Assembly (NCBI GenBank): GCA_021780395.1 | Contig: JAJXYU010000197.1 | Location: 1-20,434, forward strand | Source: Pseudomonadota bacterium | GTDB lineage: Bacteria; Pseudomonadota; Gammaproteobacteria; Steroidobacterales; Steroidobacteraceae | Direction: 5' to 3' | DNA: 20,434 nucleotides | Shown: positions 7,557-15,198 of the stretch, in pieces | Position numbering within the stretch: position 1 is the first letter of the stretch | Layout of the letters: every line of letters starts with the position of its first letter | Made by a program: the position numbers and the translations under genes | The notes under the pieces: model-generated | Databases searched by the model: none | The model's input: the letters and a program-made list of their open reading frames with translations, nothing else | Told to the model about the DNA's origin: nothing

Positions 7557-8660
7557 ATGAAAATCGGCGTACCCAAAGAGATCAAGGTCCACGAATACCG
7601 TGTCGGACTCGTACCGGCCGGCGTCTCGGAACTCGTGCGCGCGGGGCACGCGGTCATGGTCGAGACCGGCGCGGGCGCCGGCATCGGCTTCGACGACTCG
7701 CATTACCGCGCCGCCGGCGCGACCATCGCACCGGACGCCGCGAAGGTCTTCGCGGATGCGGAGCTGGTCGTCAAGGTCAAGGAGCCGCAACTGTCGGAGT
7801 GCCGGATGCTCCGGGCGGACCAGACCTTGTTCACCTACCTGCACCTCGCGGCGGATCGCGAGCAGGCGCTCGCGCTGATGAAGTCCGGCACCACCGCGAT
7901 CGCCTACGAGACCGTGACGGCGCAGGACGGCTCACTGCCGCTGCTGACACCGATGAGCGAGGTCGCGGGACGGATGTCGGTGCAGGTCGGCGCCACCTGC
8001 CTGCAGAAGGCGAACGGCGGCTTCGGCGTGCTGCTCGGCGGGGTTCCCGGCGTCGCGCCGGCGAAGGTCGTGATCCTCGGCGGCGGAGTCTCCGGTACGC
8101 ACGCGGCCGAGATGGCCGTCGGACTGCGCGCGGACGTCACCGTGATCGACCGGTCCGTGAAGCGGCTGCGCGAACTGTCGGCGATCTTCGGCAACCAGTT
8201 GAAGACCCAGTACTCGACCGCTCACGCGATCGAGGAGCTCGTCCGTGACGCGGACCTCGTGATCGGCGCGGTGCTGATCGCGGGCGCGGCGGCGCCGAAA
8301 CTGGTCACGCGCGAGATGGTGAGGGCGATGAAGACCGGCGCCGTGCTCGTCGACATCGCGATCGACCAGGGCGGCTGCTTCGAGACGAGCCGGCCGACCA
8401 CGCACGCGGAACCGACCTTCATCGAGGACGGCGTGATCCACTACTGCGTGACCAACATGCCGGGCGCGGTGCCGCGCACCTCGACCTTCGCACTGACCAA
8501 CGCGACGCTCCCGTACGTGAAGGCGATCGCGGACTCCGGGTGGCGCGAGGCGCTCGGGCGCGACCGCGGGCTCGCGCAGGGCTTGAACGTGTACGCGGGG
8601 CACATCACGCACGACGCGGTCGCCCGTGCGCTCGACGTCGAGTGCCGGCCGCTGCGCTGA
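7557..8660 (+). CDS. ald: Alanine dehydrogenase
   Basis: This is a 367-residue NAD-dependent enzyme that interconverts L-alanine and pyruvate plus ammonia, acting as a cytoplasmic hexamer in its family. The catalytic and binding residues line up with characterised alanine dehydrogenases: Arg15 in VHEYRVGL, Lys75 in VKVKEPQ, His96 in YLHLAAD and Asp270 in [14 protein letters not shown]. The Rossmann motif is [16 protein letters not shown] (around 170-185). Length is close to the usual 370. ATG 7557 is preceded by GGGGGAG at 7542-7548, which decides the start over the open frame upstream. It is divergent from an Lrp-family regulator, likely its activator. It belongs to the same superfamily as PntA at the right end of this window but is clearly the dehydrogenase. 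Confidence 0.96.
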   Translation: MKIGVPKEIKVHEYRVGLVPAGVSELVRAGHAVMVETGAGAGIGFDDSHYRAAGATIAPDAAKVFADAELVVKVKEPQLSECRMLRADQTLFTYLHLAADREQALALMKSGTTAIAYETVTAQDGSLPLLTPMSEVAGRMSVQVGATCLQKANGGFGVLLGGVPGVAPAKVVILGGGVSGTHAAEMAVGLRADVTVIDRSVKRLRELSAIFGNQLKTQYSTAHAIEELVRDADLVIGAVLIAGAAAPKLVTREMVRAMKTGAVLVDIAIDQGGCFETSRPTTHAEPTFIEDGVIHYCVTNMPGAVPRTSTFALTNATLPYVKAIADSGWREALGRDRGLAQGLNVYAGHITHDAVARALDVECRPLR

Positions 8661-8683
8661 TCGGCATCCGATCGCGGCCGATC
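8659..8683. terminator. Inverted repeat between convergent ald and MFS genes
   Basis: GATCGGC (8659-8665, starting in the ald stop codon) is perfectly complementary to GCCGATC (8677-8683) with an 11-base loop. A second perfect palindrome, CCGGGATCCCGG, follows at 8694-8705. These fill the 57-base gap between the convergent ald and MFS genes, where a bidirectional terminator would be expected. Neither has a T-run, so intrinsic termination is uncertain. Confidence 0.3.
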
Positions 8684-8717
8684 GCCCTCCCCCCCGGGAT
8701 CCCGGACCGCCGGGCCC

Positions 8718-10043
8718 TCAGGGGGGCGGGTCGGCCGGACCGTCGCCCGCATCGACCGGCTCTGCCGGCCCGCCGTCCGGGCTGCCGCGATGGTAGGGAA
8801 TCCACGCGTAGATCTCCGGCGACGTCTGCGGATAGGTGAGGAACTCCTCGCGGTCCTGATCGACCGGCGCCGCCCGCCGCCTCACCAGCCGCCACAGCGC
8901 GAACGCGGTGAACAGCGCGGTCAGGCCGAGCACGTAGCCGAAGAATGCCCCCGGCCGTCTCAATTCGACCACGACCGTCCCGGTCGTCGGTCCGATCGCC
9001 GCACCGAGCGCCCAGACGAACAACAGCGTCGACGACAGCGCGATGTAGTCGCTGGACGGAGCGCGATCGTTCGCGTGTGCGACGCCGACTGCATAGAGAC
9101 TCTCGCCGAGACCCCCGAACACCGCGAGCAGGATCGCGAGCACCACGAACGGCGTGCGACCGCTCACCCCAACGAGCACGCCGGCGACGCCGAGTATCGC
9201 GGCACCGAGCCCGATCAGCGCGTACAGGCGGTCGACGCGGTCCGAGAGATAACCGATGGGCCATTGCAACAGCAAACTGCCCATCGAAAAGCTGGCCATC
9301 AGCACCACGATGCGCGCCTGGTCGAGGCCGAGCCGCTTGCCGAACAGCGGACCCGCCGTCGTGAACGCGGTCAACACCAGTCCGTTCAACAGGCACGCGA
9401 GGACGCTGACCGGCGACGTGCGCACGGCCTTCGCGATCTGCAGCTGCACCCGATGCGGCCGCGCCGGCGCCCGCACCTCGATCGCCGCCATCGGCACCAC
9501 CGCGAGCGTCGTCACGATCCCCGCGATCATCAGGAACTGCGGGCCGCTCGCATCCAGGTCGCGCCCCAGGAGTTCACCGAGCCCGAAGCAAAGACCGTAC
9601 ACCAGCACGTAGACCGTGAGGATTCGTCCCCGTTGCTCGTTCGACGACAGGGCGTTCAGCCAGCTCTCGACGACGACCGAGAGCCCGGCGGCGTTCAGTC
9701 CGATCAAGAAGCGCAGCACGGCGATCGCCGGTGCGCCGCCGGCGAAGAACAAGCCGAGGATCGCGACCGACTTCAAACCGGCGAACGTCGCGTAGGCCCG
9801 CTCCGATCCGACCGGCGCGATGATCCGGTGCGCGTGCAGGCAGCCGACCAGGAAGCCGAGGCCTTCGGCGCTGCCCAGCAGCCCGATCGTCGCCGCCGAC
9901 ATGCCGGCCGCCGAGTAGCGCAGCGGCAGCAGCGCGCCGAGCAGGCCGGCGCCGATCATGGTCAGGCCGGTGCCCGCGAGCGGCGGCGCGATGCGCAGCG
10001 CCATCGGCCGCGGCGCGTGGATTTCAGGCGATGTCGTCGTCAC
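8718..10043 (-). CDS. MFS transporter (YcaD-like)
   Basis: This 441-residue integral inner-membrane protein has about 12 hydrophobic segments, from [20 protein letters not shown] near residue 20 to [19 protein letters not shown] near 390. The pattern fits the major facilitator superfamily. [20 protein letters not shown] (around 127-146), with its conserved RGR in the loop between helices, and [12 protein letters not shown] after the central loop resemble the YcaD subgroup. That subgroup's substrate is unknown. The C-terminal tail of about 45 residues is hydrophilic and rich in Pro, Asp and Gly, so probably cytoplasmic. The chosen start is GTG 10043; an in-frame ATG at 10004 also keeps all helices. 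No Shine-Dalgarno is clear at either. It is convergent with ald and divergent from the TMADH-like operon, so a transport role for that pathway is possible but not shown. Confidence 0.85.
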   Translation of the reverse strand: MTTTSPEIHAPRPMALRIAPPLAGTGLTMIGAGLLGALLPLRYSAAGMSAATIGLLGSAEGLGFLVGCLHAHRIIAPVGSERAYATFAGLKSVAILGLFFAGGAPAIAVLRFLIGLNAAGLSVVVESWLNALSSNEQRGRILTVYVLVYGLCFGLGELLGRDLDASGPQFLMIAGIVTTLAVVPMAAIEVRAPARPHRVQLQIAKAVRTSPVSVLACLLNGLVLTAFTTAGPLFGKRLGLDQARIVVLMASFSMGSLLLQWPIGYLSDRVDRLYALIGLGAAILGVAGVLVGVSGRTPFVVLAILLAVFGGLGESLYAVGVAHANDRAPSSDYIALSSTLLFVWALGAAIGPTTGTVVVELRRPGAFFGYVLGLTALFTAFALWRLVRRRAAPVDQDREEFLTYPQTSPEIYAWIPYHRGSPDGGPAEPVDAGDGPADPPP

Positions 10044-10147
10044 GTGGGTCGGTGCCGTGGCCGCTCATGGGAAGGGGGCGCCCGATTATAGGCATACGTG
10101 GAGCGGCGGCGCCGGCCGGTGGCCGCGCGGACCGCGGACCGTCGGTC

Positions 10148-10193
10148 TTGCTACTGGACGATCGATCAATTAGGCTGCGACCGTCCGACGGAC
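10148..10193 (+). promoter_or_regulatory. Putative promoter and operator of the TMADH-like operon
   Basis: In the 195-base divergent gap, TTGCTA (10148-10153) and TAGGCT (10171-10176) are spaced by 17 bases and loosely fit sigma70. A small perfect inverted repeat GTCC-GAC-GGAC (10183-10193) sits at the expected transcription start. This is where a repressor such as the TetR-like protein encoded downstream would act. GATCGATC (10160-10167) lies in the spacer. All of this is inference from position and symmetry. Confidence 0.33.
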
Positions 10194-10238
10194 CACGGCG
10201 GTCGGCGCCGGGAGCGGGCACCTCGAGGTTCGTCCTGC

Positions 10239-12311
10239 ATGCCGCGCAACCCACGCTTCGACGTCCTGTTCGAGCCCGTCCGGATCGGCCCGGTCACCGC
10301 GCCGAACCGCTTCTATCAGGTGCCGCACGCGAGCGGGATGACCAATGCGCTGCCGCACGTGCGGGCGAAGTTCCGCGAGACCAAGGCGGAGGGCGGTTGG
10401 GGCGTCGTGTGCACCGGCGCCGTGTCGATCCACCCGAGCTCCGAGGATTCGCCCTTGCCGTTCGCGTCGCTCTGGGACGACGCGGACGTGCGCGCGCACG
10501 CGGTGATGACCGAGGCGGTGCACCGGCACGGCTCGCTGGCCGGCGTCGAGCTGTGGCACGGCGGCGCGATCACGATGAACCGCACCAGCCGGATCGCGCC
10601 GCTGTCACCTTCGGGGATGCCGTGGCTCTCCACGCACCTCGGTTTCATGGGGAATCTTCGCCCACGGGCGATGGATCGGACCGACATCCGCGAGCTGCTG
10701 CGCTGGCAGGCCGATGCCGCGACGCGGGCGGTCGCCGCGGGCTTCGACATCGTCTACGTCTACGCCGGCATGGGCTACCTGCCCTACGAGTTCCTGCTGC
10801 CGGAGTACAACCGGCGCAGCGACGAGTACGGGGGGTCGGTCGCGAACCGGACGCGCCTGGTCCGCGAGATGCTCGAGGTCACCCGCGACGCGGTCGGCGA
10901 CCGATGCGCGGTCGCGCTGCGGATCAGCCTCGAGGAGCTGCGCGCGAAGCCGGGCACGCACGCGCCTTCGGAAGCGCACGAGGTCGTCGAAGCGCTCGCG
11001 GACGTTCCAGATCTGTGGGACGTGAAGATGGATTCGAGCCCGACCGACTGCGCGCCGTCGCGATTCGCGCCGGAGGGAAGCCACGAGCCCGTGATCGACT
11101 TCGTGAAGAAGGTCACGAAGAAGCCGGTCGTCGGCGTCGGCCGCTTCACCTCGCCCGACTTCATGGTCTCGCAGATTCGCCGCGGCGTACTCGACCTGAT
11201 CGGCGGCGCTCGGCCGTCGATCGCGGATCCGTTCCTGCCCCGCAAGATCGACGAGGGGCGTGAGCACGAGATCCGCGAATGCATCGGCTGCAACATCTGC
11301 ATCTCGAGCTGGCACGACGGCGTGCCGGTGCGGTGCACGCAGAACCCGACCGCGGGCGAGGAATGGCGGCGCGGGTGGCATCCGGAACGCGTCGAGCCGG
11401 CGGCGAGCGACAGCGCGGTCCTCGTGGTCGGCGGCGGTCCGTCCGGCCTAGAATGCGCGGTCACGCTCGCGCGCCGGGGCTATCGGGTGACGATCGCGGA
11501 TGCGGCCGCCGAATTCGGCGGCCGGCTGCGCTTCGAGACCCGCCTGCCGGGTCTCGCGACCTGGGGCCGGGTGGTCGATTGGCGCCTCGGACAGCTCGGC
11601 GACCGCGCGAATGTGAGCCTTTTCCCCGGCAGCGCGCTGACCGTCGACGACGTGCTCGGATCGGAACACGCGCACGTGGTCGTCGCGACCGGCGCGCGCT
11701 GGACGCGGATGCTGTACGCGACGATCGAATTCCCGACCGAGCCGTTCGACGCGCCCCGCGTGTATACGCCGGACGACATCGCCGCCGGCGCGACGCCCGA
11801 GGGACCGACCGTCGTGTTCGATTTCGACAATTATTACCTCGGCGGAGCGATCGCCGAACGGCTCGCGCGGTCGGGGATCGAGACTCATTACGTGACGATC
11901 GCGGGCAGCGCGTCCGCGTGGACGTTCATGACCAACGAGCTGCCGCTCGTCCATCGTGCGCTCGGATCCGCCGGCGTCGCGATCCACACGTTGCGCCGGG
12001 TCGCCGGATTCGACGGCGAGGAGATCGCGCTCGCGGACGTGTTCACCAACGCGGAGGTCCGGCTCCGCTGCCGCTCGCTCGTGATCGTCGGCGTGCGCGA
12101 GCCGCGCGACGAGTTGTATCGGGACCTGCTCGCCCGGAGCGCGGAGTTCGACCGCGCCGGCATCCGTTCGGTTGCCCGGATCGGCGATGCGCTGGCGCCC
12201 GGAGCGATCGTGCACGCGGTGCATTCAGGGCACCGGTACGCGCGCGAGCTCGACGCCGAACCGGCGGCGACGCCATACGTGCGCGACTTCCCGCTGCACC
12301 ATGGCCGGTAG
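10239..12311 (+). CDS. Trimethylamine/dimethylamine dehydrogenase-like iron-sulfur flavoenzyme
   Basis: This 690-residue protein is collinear with trimethylamine dehydrogenase (TMADH). It has an N-terminal old-yellow-enzyme TIM barrel (about 5-340) that binds FMN. Next come the 4Fe-4S cysteines Cys348, Cys351, Cys354 and Cys366 in CIGCNICISSWHDGVPVRC, then TQNPTAGEEWRRGWHPE, nearly identical to TMADH. The C-terminal Rossmann regions begin at VLVVGGGPSGLECA (around 396). Differences are telling. The Cys that forms 6-S-cysteinyl-FMN in TMADH (Cys30) is Ala31 here. Tyr60 of the substrate bowl is Ala61. Active-site His172 is Met178, while the neighbouring Tyr169 is kept as Tyr175. It probably dealkylates or oxidises a different substrate, with FMN held non-covalently. 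ATG 10239 has GAGG at 10225-10228. Its end overlaps the regulator gene by 11 bases. Residue comparison is from memory of TMADH. Confidence 0.88.
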   Translation: MPRNPRFDVLFEPVRIGPVTAPNRFYQVPHASGMTNALPHVRAKFRETKAEGGWGVVCTGAVSIHPSSEDSPLPFASLWDDADVRAHAVMTEAVHRHGSLAGVELWHGGAITMNRTSRIAPLSPSGMPWLSTHLGFMGNLRPRAMDRTDIRELLRWQADAATRAVAAGFDIVYVYAGMGYLPYEFLLPEYNRRSDEYGGSVANRTRLVREMLEVTRDAVGDRCAVALRISLEELRAKPGTHAPSEAHEVVEALADVPDLWDVKMDSSPTDCAPSRFAPEGSHEPVIDFVKKVTKKPVVGVGRFTSPDFMVSQIRRGVLDLIGGARPSIADPFLPRKIDEGREHEIRECIGCNICISSWHDGVPVRCTQNPTAGEEWRRGWHPERVEPAASDSAVLVVGGGPSGLECAVTLARRGYRVTIADAAAEFGGRLRFETRLPGLATWGRVVDWRLGQLGDRANVSLFPGSALTVDDVLGSEHAHVVVATGARWTRMLYATIEFPTEPFDAPRVYTPDDIAAGATPEGPTVVFDFDNYYLGGAIAERLARSGIETHYVTIAGSASAWTFMTNELPLVHRALGSAGVAIHTLRRVAGFDGEEIALADVFTNAEVRLRCRSLVIVGVREPRDELYRDLLARSAEFDRAGIRSVARIGDALAPGAIVHAVHSGHRYARELDAEPAATPYVRDFPLHHGR

Positions 12312-12954
12312 CACGCCGAAATTCCGGCGTCAGAGCGCCGCCGCGCGGCGCCGCGCGTTGATCGACGCCACCTTGCGCAGCCTCGAGCGCCATGGCCGCG
12401 AAGGGGCGTCCATCCGCCGGATCAGTGCGATCGCCGGCGTGTCGAGCGGCCTGATCCATCATCACTTCCGCAGCAGGGCGCGGCTGATCGCCGCCGCCTA
12501 CGAATCCCTCGCGGTCGAGCTGCAGGAGACCCTGTTCCGCGAGTCCGCCGAACACGACGGCTCGCCGCGCGAGCGCCTGAGCGCATGCATTCGCGCGTCG
12601 TTCGCGCCGTCGATTCTCGAACCGCGGATACTGAACGTCTGGCTGGTGTTTTGGAGCATGGTGATGCGGGCGCCTTCGATGCGCGCGGTTCACGATCGAA
12701 CCTATCGCCGCTACCGGTCGATCCTCGGTCGACTGCTGCAGGCGGTCGGCCGGACCCGCGGGGTGCGCGTGCGCGCGCGGCCCGCCGCAATCGCGCTGTC
12801 GGCGCTGCTCGACGGCCTTTGGATCGAACTGAGCCTGAGTCCGGGAACGTTCCGACCGTCCGAGGCGGTGATGCTCTGCGAGAGCTGGGTGGACGCGCTG
12901 TGCGGCGGAGTGCTGCCCCAATTGTTGTTGCAGCCGCGGCAGCGGCCGTCGTGA
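12301..12954 (+). CDS. TetR-family regulator, BetI-like
   Basis: This 217-residue DNA-binding regulator has an N-terminal helix-turn-helix (about 18-65), with RRRALIDATLRSLERHGREG, then ISAIAGVSSGLIHHHFRSRA. The all-helical C-terminal domain carries NVWLVFWSMVMRAPSMRAVH and ALSALLDGLWIELSLSPG. These stretches follow BetI, the choline-responsive repressor of glycine-betaine synthesis genes, rather than generic TetR. The ligand here is unknown; the gene sits inside an operon for a TMADH-like enzyme, so a quaternary or methylated amine is a reasonable guess. ATG 12301 overlaps the upstream gene by 11 bases, implying coupled translation and probably autoregulation of the whole operon. A true betI would be beside betA/betB, which are absent, so the gene symbol is withheld. 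Confidence 0.87.
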   Translation: MAGSTPKFRRQSAAARRRALIDATLRSLERHGREGASIRRISAIAGVSSGLIHHHFRSRARLIAAAYESLAVELQETLFRESAEHDGSPRERLSACIRASFAPSILEPRILNVWLVFWSMVMRAPSMRAVHDRTYRRYRSILGRLLQAVGRTRGVRVRARPAAIALSALLDGLWIELSLSPGTFRPSEAVMLCESWVDALCGGVLPQLLLQPRQRPS

Positions 12955-12967
12955 GGACGAGGGAATC

Positions 12968-14599
12968 ATGAGTGGATCCGATGCGTTCGACGTCGTGGTG
13001 ATCGGGGGCGGCCACAACGGCCTCGTCTGTGCCGCGTACCTGGGGGCGGCGGGATTGCGGGTCGTGGTGCTCGAGCGCCGCGAGGTGGTCGGCGGCGCGG
13101 CGGTCACCGAGGAGTTCGTGCCGGGTTTTCGCAACTCGGTCGCGGCGTACACCGTGTCGCTGCTGAATCCGAAGGTGATCCGCGATCTCGAGCTCGCCGA
13201 TCATGGCTTGCGGATCGTCGAGCGGCGGATCTCGAACTTCCTGCCGCTCGGCGATGCGGGCTATCTCAAGGTGGGCGGCGGGCGCACGGCCGAGGAGGTC
13301 GCGAAGTTCTCGCCGCGCGACGCCGCGCGTCTGGACGCGTATGCCGAGCGGCTCGACTCGATCGCCGACGTGCTGCGCGACATGGTGCTGGAGACACCGC
13401 CCAACGTCACCGATCGCGGCTGGACCGCCGCGCTCCCGCAGATGTTGAGCGGCGCCCGCGTCGGCCGGCGCATCTCTCGGCTGCCGATGCCGCTGCGCAG
13501 GGAACTGCTCGATCTGTTCGTGAAATCCGCGGGCGACTACCTCGACGGATGGTTCGAGAGCGCGCCGATCAAGGCGGCGTACGGCTTCGACGGCATCGTC
13601 GGCAACTACGCGAGCCCCTACACGCCGGGCTCCGCGTACGTGCTGCTGCACCACGTGTTCGGCGAGGTCAACGGCAAGAAGGGCGTCTGGGGACACGCGA
13701 TCGGCGGCATGGGATCGATCACCCAGGCGATGGCCCGGGCGGCCGAGCGACGCGGCGTGGTGATCCGGCCCGGCCACGCGGTGCGCGAAGTGCGGATCAT
13801 CGACGGCCGGGCGGTCGGCGTCGTCACCGCGAGCGGTGAGGAGATCCGCGCGCGCTGCGTGGTCTCGAACCTGAATCCCAAGCTGCTGTTCGGCTCGATG
13901 GTCGACCCGGATGCGCTGGACCCGGATTTTCGTGCCCGCATCGAGCGGTGGCGCTGCGGATCCGGCACGTTCCGGATGAACGTCGCGCTCGCGGAACTGC
14001 CGGATTTCTCGGCGCTTCCCGGCCGCGAGTGCGCCGAGCACCATACCGCGGGCATCATCATGGCGCCGTCGCTCGCCTACATGGATCAGGCTTATCTCGA
14101 CGCGAAGGCGGTCGGCTGGTCGAAGCGGCCGATCGTCGAAATGCTGATCCCGTCGACGCTCGACGACACGCTCGCACCCCCGGGGAGGCACGTCGCAAGC
14201 CTGTTCTGCCAGCACGTCGCGCCGGTCCTGCCCGATGGGACCTCGTGGGACGAACGTCGCGAGCAGGTCGCGGACGCGATGATCGATCTGGTGGCCTCGT
14301 ACGCGCCGAACTTCAAGAAGGCGGTGCTGGGCCGGCAGATCCTGAGCCCCCTCGACCTGGAGCGGACCTTCGGCCTGATCGGCGGCGACATCTTCCACGG
14401 CGCGCTGAGTCTCGATCAGCTGTTCTCGGCCCGGCCGATGCTCGGCTACGCCGATTACCGGGGACCGGTCTGCGGCCTGTATCAATGCGGCTCAGGAACC
14501 CATCCCGGCGGCGGCGTCACCGGCGCCCCCGGACACAATGCCGCGCGGGAGATTCTCGCGGATTTGCGCCGCGGCCGGCTCAAGCGCCGATCGCACTGA
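12968..14599 (+). CDS. FAD-dependent oxidoreductase, PYROXD2/phytoene-desaturase-like
   Basis: This 543-residue flavoprotein starts with a dinucleotide-binding motif VVVIGGGHNGLVCAAYLGAA (residues 8-27) and VVVLERREVVGGAA. It ends with the family's FAD-binding motif CGSGTHPGGGVTGAPGHNAA (around 512-531). Both ends, and the length, match the CrtI-like group that includes animal PYROXD2 and many bacterial proteins of unknown substrate; carotenoid activity is not implied and no crtB or crtE is nearby. ATG 12968 is preceded by AGGG in GAGGACGAGGGAATC. It lies 13 bases after the TetR-like gene and is the last gene of the three-gene operon. A coupled redox step with the TMADH-like enzyme is possible. 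It converges on the NnrU-family gene with a gap of only 12 bases. Confidence 0.88.
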   Translation: MSGSDAFDVVVIGGGHNGLVCAAYLGAAGLRVVVLERREVVGGAAVTEEFVPGFRNSVAAYTVSLLNPKVIRDLELADHGLRIVERRISNFLPLGDAGYLKVGGGRTAEEVAKFSPRDAARLDAYAERLDSIADVLRDMVLETPPNVTDRGWTAALPQMLSGARVGRRISRLPMPLRRELLDLFVKSAGDYLDGWFESAPIKAAYGFDGIVGNYASPYTPGSAYVLLHHVFGEVNGKKGVWGHAIGGMGSITQAMARAAERRGVVIRPGHAVREVRIIDGRAVGVVTASGEEIRARCVVSNLNPKLLFGSMVDPDALDPDFRARIERWRCGSGTFRMNVALAELPDFSALPGRECAEHHTAGIIMAPSLAYMDQAYLDAKAVGWSKRPIVEMLIPSTLDDTLAPPGRHVASLFCQHVAPVLPDGTSWDERREQVADAMIDLVASYAPNFKKAVLGRQILSPLDLERTFGLIGGDIFHGALSLDQLFSARPMLGYADYRGPVCGLYQCGSGTHPGGGVTGAPGHNAAREILADLRRGRLKRRSH

Positions 14600-14611
14600 G
14601 CCGCGCGCCGG

Positions 14612-15187
14612 TCAACCGAGCGGTGAAACGCCGAATAACCGCAGGTGCGCCCAACCGACGAACAGCCCGTACAGACCGAGCCCGACGACGACCGCGATCG
14701 CGTCGTTCCAGGGTCCGGGCGGCGCGGTGTGCGCCTGACGGACGTCCGTCCGGTGCTTCAGGGAGATCCGGTCGGCGACCGCCCACGCGAGAAAACCGCC
14801 GAACAGGAGCAGGTCGGCAAGCCGGCCGTTCATCAGCAGGTGAGCGAATGCCCAGAATTTCACCGCCGCGAGCATCGGATGACGGGTGAGCGACTGGATC
14901 CGCCCGGGCAGGTAGGCGGCAAGCAGCAACGGAAACACTGGCAGCATCAGCAGAAACGTCACGTGGCGCATCCACGGCGGGGGTGTATACAGCACGACCG
15001 GCGCCGCTCGGGCGAGCGCGAAACCGTGGACGATCAACACCAGACCAACCAGCGAAGCGACGGCGTAGACGCTCTTCCAACCCCATTCACCGAGCCGCGC
15101 GACCATTCGCGGGCGTAACGACGGCGCGATGATCGCGATCGAATGCGTCCCGAGGAACACCGCGAGGCCGAGCAGCAGGATCCCCAT
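14612..15187 (-). CDS. NnrU-family membrane protein
   Basis: This 191-residue integral membrane protein has about five to six hydrophobic helices: GILLLGLAVFLGTHSIAIIA at the start, VYAVASLVGLVLIVHGFALA, VTFLLMLPVFPLLLAAYLPG, WAFAHLLMNGRLADLLLFGG and a last one near IAVVVGLGLYGLFVGWAHL. SLTRHPMLAAVKFWAFAHLL, with the conserved RHP and H residues, is typical of NnrU, named for a gene near nitric-oxide reductase but also related to isoprenylcysteine-methyltransferase-like and NADH-ubiquinone-linked membrane proteins. Function is not established in general. ATG 15187 is chosen, 11 bases after the acetyl-CoA synthetase stop; TTG 15202 would instead overlap that stop and add five residues. It is likely the last gene of the HNH-to-NnrU operon. 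No denitrification genes are visible. Confidence 0.8.
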   Translation of the reverse strand: MGILLLGLAVFLGTHSIAIIAPSLRPRMVARLGEWGWKSVYAVASLVGLVLIVHGFALARAAPVVLYTPPPWMRHVTFLLMLPVFPLLLAAYLPGRIQSLTRHPMLAAVKFWAFAHLLMNGRLADLLLFGGFLAWAVADRISLKHRTDVRQAHTAPPGPWNDAIAVVVGLGLYGLFVGWAHLRLFGVSPLG

Positions 15188-15198
15188 CGCGCGCCCCG

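Noticed and set aside
10024..10068. Minus-strand tiny frame [14 protein letters not shown] overlapping the MFS start
   Set aside because: It has no ribosome-binding site and no sign of coupling beyond overlap; probably chance.
8790..10091. Plus-strand open frame opposite the MFS transporter
   Set aside because: The minus-strand translation has membrane helices and MFS motifs; the plus-strand one is Arg/Asp/Gln-rich and featureless.
12301..12954. Calling the TetR-like gene betI and the operon a glycine-betaine synthesis locus
   Set aside because: Choline dehydrogenase (betA) and betaine aldehyde dehydrogenase (betB) are absent; only the regulator resembles the system.
12968..14599. Carotenoid biosynthesis (phytoene desaturase) role
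   Set aside because: No phytoene synthase or geranylgeranyl synthase is nearby, and the sequence ends resemble the PYROXD2 group rather than CrtI proper.
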